Below, in pieces: positions 50,635 to 60,622 of a stretch of DNA of 64,000 nt; position 1 is the stretch's first letter; every line of letters starts with the position of its first letter. This DNA is from Embleya sp045207785 (GTDB taxonomy: Bacteria; Actinomycetota; Actinomycetes; Streptomycetales; Streptomycetaceae): the NCBI RefSeq assembly GCF_045207785.1, contig NZ_CP108776.1:5332001-5396000 (forward strand). Direction: 5' to 3'. Under the pieces are notes generated by a model, which did not search any database, was not told where the DNA came from, and saw nothing but the letters and a program-made list of their open reading frames with translations. Both the position numbers and the translations under genes were made by a program.

Positions 50635-51009
50635 TCAGATCGCCAGCGCCTGGGCGCGGCGACGCACCTCGGTCATCCGGTTCTCCTGCAGCGCCTGGAC
50701 CGGCGTGCCCGGCAGGGTGTCGTCCGGAGTGAACAGCCACTCCAGCGCTTCCTCGTCGGTGAAGTTGGAGTCGGAGAGCAGGGTCAGCGTGCCGACCAGG
50801 CCCTTGACGATGTTGCCGTCCTGGAAGAAGTCGGCGGGCACCTGGAGGGCGCTGTGCTCGCCGCGGCGCACGGCCAGGAACTTGCGCTCCTTCAGCTGCT
50901 GCCGGACCTTCAGGATGTCCACGCCGAGGATCTCGGCGATGTCGGGGAGTGTCACCCAGGCGGGGACGAGGGCTTCTGTTTTGGCGTCGATCTCGCTCAC
51001 CCGGCCCAT
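50635..51009 (-). CDS. Rv2175c-family DNA-binding protein
   Basis: The 124-residue protein resembles Rv2175c of M. tuberculosis: an N-terminal winged helix-turn-helix (WVTLPDIAEILGVDILKVRQ, then FLAVRRGEHSALQVPADFF) and a C-terminal region GTLTLLSDSNFTDEEALEWL. The mycobacterial protein binds DNA and is phosphorylated by the adjacent kinase PknL. Here a PASTA kinase that could be the equivalent lies 5 kb away, beyond the thiamine genes and an IS element. The ATG at 51009 gives MGRVSEID; a GTG three codons in is also possible. Confidence 0.88.
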   Translation of the reverse strand: MGRVSEIDAKTEALVPAWVTLPDIAEILGVDILKVRQQLKERKFLAVRRGEHSALQVPADFFQDGNIVKGLVGTLTLLSDSNFTDEEALEWLFTPDDTLPGTPVQALQENRMTEVRRRAQALAI

Positions 51010-51090
51010 TTTAGGTTCCGCGCCGGCCGCGGCCCGCCGGCGCGGTCGACAACAGCGCCGGCCGCGGCCTCCGAGACCGCGGACCGCGGG

Positions 51091-52272
51091 CTACAGGGCC
51101 ACGGACTTGAGCGCGTTCTCGGGGTCGGCGAACCTCGCCCGGTCCACCGGCGTGCCCAACTGGACGAGCTTGCGGCCCTGGGCCAGGTCGCGCGGCCTGG
51201 CCACGGCGAGCAGCGCGACGAGCCGGTCGCCGGCGAACCAGCCCGCGGTCCACTTGGCCTCCTCGGCCGAGCCGCGGAAGACCAACTCGTCGGTCGCCGC
51301 GTGCCGGCCGACGTACTGCACCATCCGGCCGAACTGGTCGGACCAGAAGTAGGGGACCGGGTCGTACGCCAGGTCGCCGCCGAGCAGGTTGGTCACCAGC
51401 ACGCGCGGGGCCTGGAGCGCGTTGTCCCAGTGCTCGACGTTCATCCGGGTGCCGTACCGGGCGGACGGGAAATCGACGCAGTCGCCGACCGCGTACACCC
51501 CGGGCAGTGAGGTCGCGAGGTGGTCGTCCACCTCGACGAAGCCGCGCGCGTTGCGGGCCACCGCGTCGGCCAGCCATTCCGTGTCCGGGCGCACGCCGAT
51601 GCCCACCACGATCGCGTCGGCGGGCAGTCGGCGACCGTCGGTCAGGTGTACCGCGCCCGCCTCCAGGCGGTCCACGCGCGCGTTCACCAGGAGTTCGACG
51701 CCGGCCTCGGCGTACCACGGCACGAACCGCTCGCCGATGGCGTCCGGGAACGGCCCGGCGAGCGGCGTGTGCAGGGCCTCGACGACGGTGGTCCGGCAGC
51801 CGGCGGCGGCCGCGGTGGTCGCCACCTCGGCGCCGACCCAGCCCGCACCGACGATCACGACGTGCGCGCCGGGCACGAGCGCGGTGCGCAGCGCGCGCGC
51901 GTCGTCGATCGTGCGCAGGACGTGCACGCCGGGCATCCCGGCCGCGCCGGGCAGGTTGACCACCCGCGAGCCGGTCGCGATCACGAGCCGGTCGTAGTCG
52001 ACCGGACCGGCGTCGGTGTCCACGACGCCCGCGCGCAGGCCCGTCGCGGTCCGGCCGAACAGGCAGCGCACGCCGAGCGCGTCCCAGTCCGCCTCGAACG
52101 AGGTGTCGTCGGTCTTGCCGGCGAGCACCTCCTTCGACAGCGGCGGGCGGTCGTACGGCGGGTGCGGCTCGGCCCCGAGCAGGGTGACGCGCCCGGCGTA
52201 CCCCTGGTCCCGCAGCGCCACCACGGTTTGCAGGCCGGCCATGCCGGCACCCACGACGAGCACGTTGTCCAT
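51091..52272 (-). CDS. FAD/NAD(P)-dependent oxidoreductase, ferredoxin reductase-like
   Basis: The 393-residue protein has an FAD-binding Rossmann motif VVGAGMAGLQTV, the substrate/FAD segment PPYDRPPLSKEVL, an NAD(P)-binding motif VIVGAGWVGAEVA, and the second FAD motif GVYAVGDCVD, with a reductase C-terminal domain starting near VEHWDNAL. This is the layout of rubredoxin and ferredoxin reductases of the oxygenase-associated type. The electron acceptor is not evident. The ATG at 52272 follows AGGG. It diverges from the thiamine riboswitch. Confidence 0.9.
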   Translation of the reverse strand: MDNVLVVGAGMAGLQTVVALRDQGYAGRVTLLGAEPHPPYDRPPLSKEVLAGKTDDTSFEADWDALGVRCLFGRTATGLRAGVVDTDAGPVDYDRLVIATGSRVVNLPGAAGMPGVHVLRTIDDARALRTALVPGAHVVIVGAGWVGAEVATTAAAAGCRTTVVEALHTPLAGPFPDAIGERFVPWYAEAGVELLVNARVDRLEAGAVHLTDGRRLPADAIVVGIGVRPDTEWLADAVARNARGFVEVDDHLATSLPGVYAVGDCVDFPSARYGTRMNVEHWDNALQAPRVLVTNLLGGDLAYDPVPYFWSDQFGRMVQYVGRHAATDELVFRGSAEEAKWTAGWFAGDRLVALLAVARPRDLAQGRKLVQLGTPVDRARFADPENALKSVAL

Positions 52273-52395
52273 GCAGGGCACCCTACGACGCGCCCCGTCG
52301 TCCTCGACCACCAGGGTCTTGACTCAGTCAAGGACATCTCGGGTCGGCCATTCGGGCGCCCCGGGCGGCGCCGGGGCGGTGTCGTAGTGTGGAGA

Positions 52396-52488
52396 GGTCA
52401 CGGGAGCCCGGTGAGACCGGGCTGAGAGGGGGGCTGCGAGCCCCCGACCGTCCGAACCTGATCCGGGTCATACCGGCGAAGGGAGTTC
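52396..52488 (+). promoter_or_regulatory. TPP riboswitch (thi-box)
   Basis: The leader has the conserved CGGGAGCCCGGTGAGACCGG, GCTGAGAGG and CCGAACCTGATCCGGGTCAT plus ACCGGCGAAGGGAG elements of the thiamine pyrophosphate aptamer. It ends just before the thiO start at 52497, and its last GGGAG also serves as the ribosome site, so TPP binding should block translation of thiO directly. Confidence 0.97.
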
Positions 52489-52496
52489 CCCTCACC

Positions 52497-53663
52497 ATGT
52501 CCACCATCACGACCACCGACGTCGTGGTCGTCGGCGCGGGCGTCGCCGGACTGTCCGTCGCGTGGCGCGCGAGCACCCGGTACGGGCTGACCGTCACCGT
52601 CGTGGACCCGAGCCCCGGGCGCGGTGCCTCGCACGCGGCCGCGGGCATGCTCACGCCCGTCTCCGAACTGCAGTACGGCGAGGAGAGCCTGCTCCGGCTG
52701 AGCATCGAATCGGCCCGGCGCTACGCCGATTTCGCGGCCGAGCTGGCCGACGCGGCCGGCCTGCCGTCGGGCTACCGCGCCTGCGGCACGATCGCGGTCG
52801 CGCTGGACGCCGACGACCGGGCCGTCCTCAAGGACCTGCACGCCCACCAGACCCGCCTCGGCCTGGACTCGTCCTGGCTGACCAGCCGCGAGTGCCGCCG
52901 ACTCGAACCGATGCTCGCTCCCGCGATCACCGGCGGCCTGCACGTCGCGGACGACCACCAGATCGACAACCGCCTGCTGGTCGCGGCGCTGCTGGCCGCC
53001 TGCGAACGGGCCGGCGTGCGGTTCGTCCGCGAGAGCGTCGAGCGGATCCTGGTCGCGAACGACCGCGCGTACGGCGTGTGCCTGGTCGACGGGCGCGAGC
53101 TGACGGCCGATCAGGTGCTCCTCGCGGCCGGCTGCCGCTCCGGCCTGATCCCGGGCCTGCCGCCCGAGGTGGTCCCGCCGGTACGACCGGTCAAGGGCGA
53201 GATCCTGCGCCTGCGGGTGCCGCCTGAGATGCTGCCGTTCCTGTCCCGCAACATCCGCGGCGTGGTCAAGGGCGGCAGCATGTACCTCGTGCCGCGCGCG
53301 GACGGCGAGCTGGTGATCGGCGCGACCGAGCACGAGCTCGGGCACGACACCCGGGTCACCGCCGGCGGCGTGTACGAACTCCTGCGCGACGCGCACGAAC
53401 TGGTCCCCGGCATCACCGAGCTGCCGCTGGTCGAGACGCTCGCCGGGCTGCGCCCCGGCAGCCCGGACAACGCGCCGATCCTGGGCCGCTCGGCGCTCGC
53501 CGGCCTCGTCGTGGCGACCGGCCACTACCGGCACGGCATCCTGCTCACCCCGATCACCGCCGACACCGTCGCCCAAGTGCTCGCCGAGGGCGGCACACCC
53601 GAGCTCATCCGGCCCTTCGGGCCCGACCGCTTCGAGACCGCCGACCGGAAGGTCATGGCATGA
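52497..53663 (+). CDS. thiO: glycine oxidase of thiazole synthesis
   Basis: ThiO is an FAD enzyme that oxidises glycine to iminoglycine for the thiazole ring. The 388-residue product has the FAD motif VVVVGAGVAGLSVAW, GASHAAAGMLTPVSE, the central HVADDHQIDNRLL, and near the C-terminus LAGLRPGSPDNAPILG and TGHYRHGILLTPIT, all typical. The ATG at 52497 lies directly behind the TPP riboswitch. Its TGA overlaps the first possible start of thiS (ATGA). Confidence 0.94.
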   Translation: MSTITTTDVVVVGAGVAGLSVAWRASTRYGLTVTVVDPSPGRGASHAAAGMLTPVSELQYGEESLLRLSIESARRYADFAAELADAAGLPSGYRACGTIAVALDADDRAVLKDLHAHQTRLGLDSSWLTSRECRRLEPMLAPAITGGLHVADDHQIDNRLLVAALLAACERAGVRFVRESVERILVANDRAYGVCLVDGRELTADQVLLAAGCRSGLIPGLPPEVVPPVRPVKGEILRLRVPPEMLPFLSRNIRGVVKGGSMYLVPRADGELVIGATEHELGHDTRVTAGGVYELLRDAHELVPGITELPLVETLAGLRPGSPDNAPILGRSALAGLVVATGHYRHGILLTPITADTVAQVLAEGGTPELIRPFGPDRFETADRKVMA

Positions 53664-53693
53664 ACGACGCACCGGAAGGTCACGGCATGAACG
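53644..53693 (+). repeat. duplicated translation-start region of thiS
   Basis: ACCGGAAGGTCATGGCATGA at 53644 and ACCGGAAGGTCACGGCATGA at 53671 are two copies of a 23-base unit, identical but for one base, with a 27-base period. Each copy contains a GGAAGG ribosome site and an ATG in the thiS frame. Confidence 0.85.
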
Positions 53694-53896
53694 CCATAGA
53701 GGTCTCGGTCAACGGCGCCCGGCGCAGCGTCGCGCCCGGAACCACCGTCGCCGAGCTGGTCGGCACGCTGACCACCGCGGCCAAGGGCGTCGCGGTCGCG
53801 GTCGACGAGGCAGTGGTCCCGCGCGGCGCGTGGGCCGACACCGTGCTCGACGCGGGCAGCCGCGTCGAGGTGCTGACCGCTGTCCAGGGAGGGTGA
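53660..53896 (+). CDS. thiS: sulfur carrier protein ThiS
   Basis: ThiS is a small ubiquitin-like protein whose C-terminal Gly-Gly carries sulfur as a thiocarboxylate to the thiazole synthase. The sequence ends VLTAVQGG, has the beta-grasp core IEVSVNGARR and GTTVAELV, and lacks anything after GG. There are two in-frame starts, ATG 53660 (78 residues, overlapping the thiO stop) and ATG 53687 (69 residues); the latter gives a normal family N-terminus (MNAIEVSVNG). The first adds MNDAPEGHG. Either is well served with a ribosome site. Confidence 0.93.
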   Translation: MNDAPEGHGMNAIEVSVNGARRSVAPGTTVAELVGTLTTAAKGVAVAVDEAVVPRGAWADTVLDAGSRVEVLTAVQGG

Positions 53897-53900
53897 CCGC

Positions 53901-54694
<794 letters not shown>

Positions 54695-54695
<1 letters not shown>

Positions 54696-55939
54696 TAGCG
54701 TGTCGCTGCTTAGATATGGCGTGTCTGGTTGGGAGGTTGGTGTCTGGCAGATTCCTTCCCCTTTGCCAGACGGGACTGTTGTCATGGGTTCGCAGAAAAA
54801 GCGGCCGGTCAGGTTGACCGCGCAGGATCGCGAGGAGTTGGTCCGGGTGACCACGACGGGTGTTCGTGGGGCCTCGATGATCATGCGCGCGCGGGTGCTG
54901 CTTGCGCTGGATGCCTCGGTGGGTGAGGCGGATCCCAAGGAGGTGATCGCGGCCCGGCTCGGCGTCTCCGGTGAGACATTGCGGCTGGTCGCCAAGCGTT
55001 TCGCCGAGACCGGTGGCGATGTTCACGCCACGATCGCGCGGAAGAAGCGCGACCTCCCGCCGGTGCCCTCGCCGGTGACCGGTGAGGTCGAAGCCCGGCT
55101 GATCGCGATGGCGTGCTCACAGCCACCCCAGGGCCATGCCCGGTGGTCGCTGCGGCTGCTGGAGAAGCACGTCGCGCTGGTCGAGGACATCCCCGATCTG
55201 GACCACTCCACCATCGGACGGGTCTTAAAAAAACGGAACTGCGTCCTCATCTGAAGAAGTGCTGGACCATCCCACCACGAGCGAACGCGGAGTTCGCGGC
55301 CCGGATGGAAGACGTACTGGCCGTCTACGCCCGGCCCTATGACCCGGCACGTCCGGTGGTGTGCATGGACGAGAAGCCCTACCAGCTCCTCGACCATGCC
55401 CGCGACCCGCTTCCGGCCCGCCCGGGTCACGACGCCCGCCAGGACAGCGAGTACATCCGCCGCGGCACGTGCTCGATCTTCATGTGGGTCGAACCCCTGC
55501 GCGGGTGGCGCCGAGTTCAGGCACTGTCCCAGCGGACCCGGATCGACTGGGCCGGCCAGGTCAAGCACCTGCTGAGCGTGGATTACCCCGACGCCGAGGC
55601 CGTGGTGCTGGTGATGGACAACCTCAACACCCACGGCATCGCCTCACTGTACGAGGCATTCGACCCGGAAGAGGCCTTCGCACTGGCCCAACGCCTCAAG
55701 ATCCACCACACACCCAAACACGGGTCATGGCTCAACATCGCCGAGATCGAACTCTCCGCGCTGACCCGGCAATGTCTCGACCGCCGGATCGGCGACCTCG
55801 ACATCCTCAACACCGAACTCTCCGCCTGGCAGAACGCCACCAACACCGACCAACGTCAGGTGGACTGGCAGTTCACCACCCACGACGCACGCATCAAACT
55901 GCGCCACCTCTATCCCAAGAATTAGCTGCGACGGACTAC
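54695..55939 (+). mobile_element. IS630-family insertion sequence
   Basis: The element is about 1245 bases, flanked by TA on both sides (54693-54694 and 55940-55941), the target duplication of this family. The ends are imperfect inverted repeats: left GTAGCGTGTCGCTGCTTA and right, read inward, GTAGTCCGTCGCAGCTAA (13 of 18 identical). It carries a transposase in two overlapping frames. The insertion is at the thiG stop codon; removing the element and one TA leaves TTCTAGTGCC, so thiG keeps its TAG either way. The transposase stop lies in the right repeat. Confidence 0.88.
54784..55925 (+). CDS. IS630-family transposase, expressed by -1 frameshifting
   Basis: The first frame (54784-55254) encodes 156 residues with the paired helix-turn-helix domains (VIAARLGVSGETLRLVAKRF). 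The second frame, entered at the A7 run, carries the DDE catalytic core: VVCMDEKPYQ, LVMDNLNTHG and GSWLNIAEIELSAL, giving Asp, Asp and Glu. The junction TTAAAAAAACGG at 55225-55236 contains the slippery heptamer A AAA AAA in register with the first frame, so a -1 shift makes the fusion protein. All three catalytic residues are present, so the element may be active. Confidence 0.88.
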
Positions 55940-56062
55940 TAGTGCCGTGACCGCCGTGCCGCGTCGCGTCCTGCGACCGAGCGCGTCGTGTCATACACCA
56001 GGCGGGGAACCGTGGGGAAGACCGTCGGCGTCCACAAGGCAGTGGACCCTACACTCCTGAAC

Positions 56063-58096
56063 ATGGACACGACCTTGAACGATCCGCTCGTCGGGCGGCT
56101 GCTCGACGGTCGATACCGGGTCGATGCCCGAGTTGCCGCGGGTGGCATGGCCACGGTGTATCGGGCTCTCGACACCCGTCTCGACCGCACCGTCGCCCTC
56201 AAGGTGATGCACGCCGGCCTCGCGCAGGATCCCGAGTTCACCCGGCGCTTCATCCTGGAGGCGAAGGCCGCGGCGCGGCTGTCGCACCCGAACGTGGTCA
56301 ACGTCTTCGACCAGGGCACCGACGGCGCCGTCGCCTATCTCGCGATGGAATACGTCGAGGGCCGCACGCTGCGCGAGCTCCTCACGGACCTGGGCAACAT
56401 GACGCCGCGCGAGGCGTTCGGCGTACTCGAACCGATGCTGGCCGCGCTCGCCGCCGCACACCGGGCGGGCTTCGTACACCGCGACGTCAAGCCGGAGAAC
56501 GTGCTGATCTCCGACGACGGCGGGATCAAGCTCGGCGACTTCGGCCTGGCCCGCGCGACCACCACGACCGCGACCGCCGCGACCGGCAAGGTCCTGGTCG
56601 GCACCGTCGCCTACCTCGCGCCCGAACAGGTCGAGCGGGGCGAGTCCACGCCGCGCTCGGACGTGTACGCGGCGGGCGTGGTGCTGTACGAGATGCTGAC
56701 CGGCCGGCAGCCGCACCACGGCGCGACCGCCGTCGAGGTGATCTACAAGCACGTGCACTCCGACGTACCCGCGCCCTCGCTCGCGGTGCCGGGCCTGTCG
56801 CACGCGCTCGACACGCTCGTGCGCGCGGCGACCGTGCGCGACCCCGAGCAGCGGCCGAGTGACGCCGAGGCGCTGCTCACCTTCGTCCGCCGGATCCGGC
56901 ACGGGATGCCGGAGGCGGAGCTCGACTTCGGCGCGGCGCTGCGCCTGCCGCCTGCGCCCGAGCCGATCAACGACAACGCCACGAGCGTGTTCCGCGTCAA
57001 CGAGGTGCTGCTGCCGCCGCACCTGGCTCCGCTCGGGTTGAGCGTCGACTCGATGGAGGACGAGCACGCGCGCTACGGCGGGCCAGGGTACGACGATCGG
57101 TACGCGGAGCACCACGAGTACGCGCCGGTCGAGGAGTCCGCTCCGGCCGCGGCGGCGTCGGACGGCGGCTACCCGAAGCAGCCCGCGCTGCCGGGGCGGC
57201 GACGCAAGCGCGGTCCCTCGCGCGGGGTGATCGTGCTCGCGGTGATCCTGCTCGTCGCCGCGGCGATCGGCGGCGGCGCGTGGTGGTACGGCTCCGGGCG
57301 CTACTCCGACGTCCCGGGCGTGCTGAACATGGCCCAGGCCGAGGCCGAGAAGCGACTCAAGTCGGCCGACCTGAAGGTGAAGTACGACGAAGGGGCGTTC
57401 AGCGAGATCACCCCCAAGGGCGCCGTGCTGTCCACCGACCCGGCTCCCGGCAAGAAGGTGCTGAGCGGTTCGACGGTCACGATCAGACTCTCCAAGGGCC
57501 CCGAGCGCTACGTGGTGCCCGCGCTCGCGAACCTGAGCCTGGAGGACGCCAAGAAGGCGCTCGCCGCGGCGAACCTCAAGGTGGGCACGGAGACCAAGAC
57601 CGCGAGCGAGAAGCCGCCGGGCACCGTGGTGGCCAGCCACCCGGCCGCCGGCGAGCAACTCCAGCGGGACACCGCGATCGCGCTCGTGGTCAGCCGCGGC
57701 CCGGACACCGTCGTGCCGGATCTGACGGCGCTGACCGTCGACGAGGCGAAGGCCAGGTTCCAGCCCAATCAGGGCATCACCGTCGAGGCGGATCCGACCC
57801 AGCAGTTCTCGGACACCGTCCCGGTCGGCCGGATCATGTCGTTCGCCCCGGGCGTCAACGCGACCGTCCCCTTCGGCACCAAGATCACGGTCGTCGTCTC
57901 CAAGGGTCCCGACCTGGTCCAGGTCCCGCCGGTGACCGGAATGAGCGCGGACGACGCGGGCCGGACACTGCAGGCCGCGGGCCTGCGGGTCAACAACCGG
58001 ATGATCCCGCTGATCCCGGCGAACGTCGGCAAGCAGGAGCCGGCCGCGGGCTCGATGGTCAAGCGCAACAGCGAGGTCTTCATCTCGAACTTCTAG
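56063..58096 (+). CDS. PASTA-domain Ser/Thr protein kinase (PknL/PknB type)
   Basis: The 677-residue kinase has VAAGGMATVY, K47, HRDVKPEN, DFGLA and a substrate segment GTVAYLAPEQ; the kinase domain ends near residue 275. A juxtamembrane linker, one membrane helix (IVLAVILLVAAAIGGGAWWY, about 393-412) and four PASTA repeats (about 416-677) follow, which bind peptidoglycan fragments or lipid II. The position in the conserved block equals pknL (Rv2176). TACACT ends seven bases before the ATG, so a leaderless transcript is possible. A putative substrate, the Rv2175c-like protein, lies at 50635-51009. Confidence 0.92.
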   Translation: MDTTLNDPLVGRLLDGRYRVDARVAAGGMATVYRALDTRLDRTVALKVMHAGLAQDPEFTRRFILEAKAAARLSHPNVVNVFDQGTDGAVAYLAMEYVEGRTLRELLTDLGNMTPREAFGVLEPMLAALAAAHRAGFVHRDVKPENVLISDDGGIKLGDFGLARATTTTATAATGKVLVGTVAYLAPEQVERGESTPRSDVYAAGVVLYEMLTGRQPHHGATAVEVIYKHVHSDVPAPSLAVPGLSHALDTLVRAATVRDPEQRPSDAEALLTFVRRIRHGMPEAELDFGAALRLPPAPEPINDNATSVFRVNEVLLPPHLAPLGLSVDSMEDEHARYGGPGYDDRYAEHHEYAPVEESAPAAAASDGGYPKQPALPGRRRKRGPSRGVIVLAVILLVAAAIGGGAWWYGSGRYSDVPGVLNMAQAEAEKRLKSADLKVKYDEGAFSEITPKGAVLSTDPAPGKKVLSGSTVTIRLSKGPERYVVPALANLSLEDAKKALAAANLKVGTETKTASEKPPGTVVASHPAAGEQLQRDTAIALVVSRGPDTVVPDLTALTVDEAKARFQPNQGITVEADPTQQFSDTVPVGRIMSFAPGVNATVPFGTKITVVVSKGPDLVQVPPVTGMSADDAGRTLQAAGLRVNNRMIPLIPANVGKQEPAAGSMVKRNSEVFISNF

Positions 58097-58143
58097 TGCC
58101 GGGCGCGGCACTGGTGCCGTGACCCACGGCATCGGCGCGCGAC

Positions 58144-58190
58144 GCACGAAGGCCCCGCCCCGACTTCTCGTCGGAGCGGGGCCTTCGTGC
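58144..58190. terminator. bidirectional terminator
   Basis: GCACGAAGGCCCCGC (58144-58158) and its exact complement (58176-58190) form a 15-base-pair stem with a 17-base loop between the PASTA kinase gene and the convergent oxidoreductase gene. Confidence 0.9.
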
Positions 58191-58231
58191 GTGGTTCGTG
58201 GTCGTGCGTGGTCCGCGCGGCTCGGGACGGA

Positions 58232-58885
58232 TCAGGTCAGGGCGGGGCCCTGTCCGCTCTCCTCCTGGTACGAGTAGCGCTGCTCCTGCCACGGGTCACC
58301 GATGTTGTGGTAGCCCCGCTCCTCCCAGAAGCCGCGCTTGTCGGCCACCATGTACTCGATCCCGCGCACCCACTTGGGGCCCTTCCACGCGTACAGGTGC
58401 GGCACGATCAGCCGGACGGGGAACCCGTGCTCGGCCGTCAGCGGCTCGCCGTTGTGGTGCGTGGCCAGGATCGTCTGGTCGTTCGCGAAGTCGAACATCC
58501 GCAGGTTGGAACTGAAGCCGTACTCCGCCCACACCATCGCGTGGGTGACCTCCGGGGCGGGCGGGGCGATCTCGAGCAGTTTCGCGATCGTGAGCCCGGT
58601 CCACTCGTTGCCGAGCATGCTGAACTTGGTCACGCAGTGGAAGTCGGCGATCACGGTCTCGTGCGGCAGCGCGGAGAACTCGTCGTGGTTCCAGCAGTGC
58701 TTGTCCCCCGAGGCGGTCGCGCCGAAGACGCGAAAGTCCCACATCTCGGGCTTGAACCGCGGGACCGGTCCGTAATGCAGAACGGGCCAGCCGCGCTGGA
58801 TCCGTTGGCCCGGCGGAAGTCGCGGATCGCGATCCGGAGCCTCGGTCCCACCTTGTGCCGCTCCCGTATGCCCCATACCCCTCAT
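58232..58885 (-). CDS. sulfite oxidase-like molybdopterin oxidoreductase
   Basis: The 217-residue protein consists of the molybdopterin-binding domain of the sulfite oxidase family (YuiH/MsrP-like group) without haem or dimerisation domains. The molybdenum-ligating cysteine is C84 in DFHCVTKFSML; the GFPVRLIVPHLYAWKGPKWV block is typical of the family. No signal peptide is visible, so it is probably cytoplasmic. The substrate is unknown. The ATG at 58885 is assumed; another lies three codons in. Confidence 0.9.
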   Translation of the reverse strand: MRGMGHTGAAQGGTEAPDRDPRLPPGQRIQRGWPVLHYGPVPRFKPEMWDFRVFGATASGDKHCWNHDEFSALPHETVIADFHCVTKFSMLGNEWTGLTIAKLLEIAPPAPEVTHAMVWAEYGFSSNLRMFDFANDQTILATHHNGEPLTAEHGFPVRLIVPHLYAWKGPKWVRGIEYMVADKRGFWEERGYHNIGDPWQEQRYSYQEESGQGPALT

Positions 58886-59131
58886 GGTCCCAGACGCCCC
58901 GGGTAGGTCTCGACCGCCCCCGTCGGGCAGGGACGGTCACGCTCGGTCATTCCCGGCCGCGGCAAGGGAGCGTGACGGCCCTTGCGGCGCCGGCACAGAC
59001 CGTCATCATCAAGTCGGTGTGGTCCCGAGTTGGCGATGACCGAGGAAACGCGCCGGGGTGAGGGGTGGCGGGACACGATTTCGGGATATCGGGACGCGCT
59101 CTTCGCGCGGGTGGCCTCCGCCTGAGCGGGG

Positions 59132-60622
59132 TCAGGGGCGGCCGATGAGGTCGGCCACCGAGGCCGCGGACATGCCGACCCTGGTCAGGCCGCCGCCGGG
59201 GTGGGCGCTCGCGCCGACCGCGAACAGGCCCGGGATCCCGGACTTGTTCGGGGTGCGGCGCCGGGCGTCGCGCGGGCCGTCGGCCGTCGCGCCGGGGACC
59301 TCGCCGCCCGGGGCGCCCGTCTGCCGCTCCAGGTCGGCGGGGGTGCGCAGGTCCGACCACAGGACCCGGTCGCGGACGTCGAGGCCGCGCCGGGCCAGCA
59401 GGTCGAGCACCGTGCCGGGGTAGGCGTCGCGGACGGCGGGCGAGGCCCAGTCGACGGCGCCCTGCCGCGGCACGCGCACCTGTACCGTCCACGCGCTGTG
59501 CCCCTCGGGGGCCAGCGTCGTGTCGTCGGGGGCGAGCACGCACAGCGTCGGGTCGGTCGGCGGCGTCGGCCGGTCGGCGAACAGCGCGTCCGGCTCGTGC
59601 GCGGGGTCGTCCGCGAACAGGTAGCTGCGATGCGGCATGTCGGGGGTACGGCCGCGCAGCGCGAGGTGCAGTTCGAGCACCGACGACGCGGCCGGCACCC
59701 GGTGTGCCCTGGCCGGTTCGGCCGGGCCCGGCAGCAGCCCGGCGTGCAGCGCGCCCGCCGGCACGTCGGTGATCACGATGTCGGCGTCGAGCCGGCCGCC
59801 GTCGGCGAGCAGCACGCCGGACACCCGGCCGCCCGCGACCTCGATCGAGGCGACCGCGGTGTCGGTGCGTACCCGCACCTTCCGCTGCACGCAGCGCGCG
59901 TGCAGGGCCTCGGTCATCCGATGCAGGCCGCCGCGGACCCACCACACCCCGAAGGTCTCCTCCAGGTACGGCAGCACCGCCAAGGTCGCGGGCGCCTTGC
60001 GCGGGTCGCAGCCCGCCTCGACGGCGAACCGCTCCAGGTGGGCGCGCAGTCGGGGGTCGCTCAGATGGGTGCGGCCGAGCGAGCGCAGCGAGCGCCAGGG
60101 GGCGGTCGTGCGCAGGTCGCCGCGCCCGCCCGCGCTGCGCAGCCGCTCGGCGCGCTGCTCGGGGTTCGCCAGCAGCGGCGCCTCGATGAACGACTTGCGG
60201 GTGACGCCCCAGATCTCGCCGGCCCGGTGCAGCAGCCGCTGCCAGTCGGCGCCCGCGCCGCGGCCGAAGCCGGCCTCGAACGCGTCGTGGATCCCGGATC
60301 GGGAGGCGTTGGGGACGTCGACGATCGTGCGCGGCCCGCCCGCGGAGGCGAACGACTCGCGGGTCGGCGTCTCCACCGGGACCAGGTCCACGACGTCCTC
60401 GATCGCGGCACCGGTCTTGAGGAACAGGTCGCGGTAGACGGCCGGCAGCGTGAGCAGCCCGGGGCCGGTCGTGAAGGTGAATCCGTCCCGGACGATCGAC
60501 CCCGACATCCCGCCGGTCGACGCCGACCGTTCGCAGATCGTCACCTCGTGTCGAAGCGTGGCCAGTCGAGCGGCCACCGCCAGTCCACCGATACCTGCGC
60601 CGACAACCACAATGCGAGCCAC
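59132..60622 (-). CDS. phytoene desaturase/CrtI-type FAD oxidoreductase
   Basis: The 496-residue flavoprotein starts MARIVVVGAGIGGLAVAARL, the FAD dinucleotide motif, followed by GGMSGSIVRDGFTFTTGPGLLTLP, and ends with the CrtI-type signature GLFAVGASAHPGGGLTRVGMSA. The family desaturates carotenoids or acts on related polyenes and lipids. No phytoene synthase or cyclase gene is nearby, so a carotenoid role is unproven. The GTG at 60622 is the only start that keeps the dinucleotide motif. The polyprenyl synthase at 47719 is too far away to imply a cluster. Confidence 0.87.
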   Translation of the reverse strand: MARIVVVGAGIGGLAVAARLATLRHEVTICERSASTGGMSGSIVRDGFTFTTGPGLLTLPAVYRDLFLKTGAAIEDVVDLVPVETPTRESFASAGGPRTIVDVPNASRSGIHDAFEAGFGRGAGADWQRLLHRAGEIWGVTRKSFIEAPLLANPEQRAERLRSAGGRGDLRTTAPWRSLRSLGRTHLSDPRLRAHLERFAVEAGCDPRKAPATLAVLPYLEETFGVWWVRGGLHRMTEALHARCVQRKVRVRTDTAVASIEVAGGRVSGVLLADGGRLDADIVITDVPAGALHAGLLPGPAEPARAHRVPAASSVLELHLALRGRTPDMPHRSYLFADDPAHEPDALFADRPTPPTDPTLCVLAPDDTTLAPEGHSAWTVQVRVPRQGAVDWASPAVRDAYPGTVLDLLARRGLDVRDRVLWSDLRTPADLERQTGAPGGEVPGATADGPRDARRRTPNKSGIPGLFAVGASAHPGGGLTRVGMSAASVADLIGRP

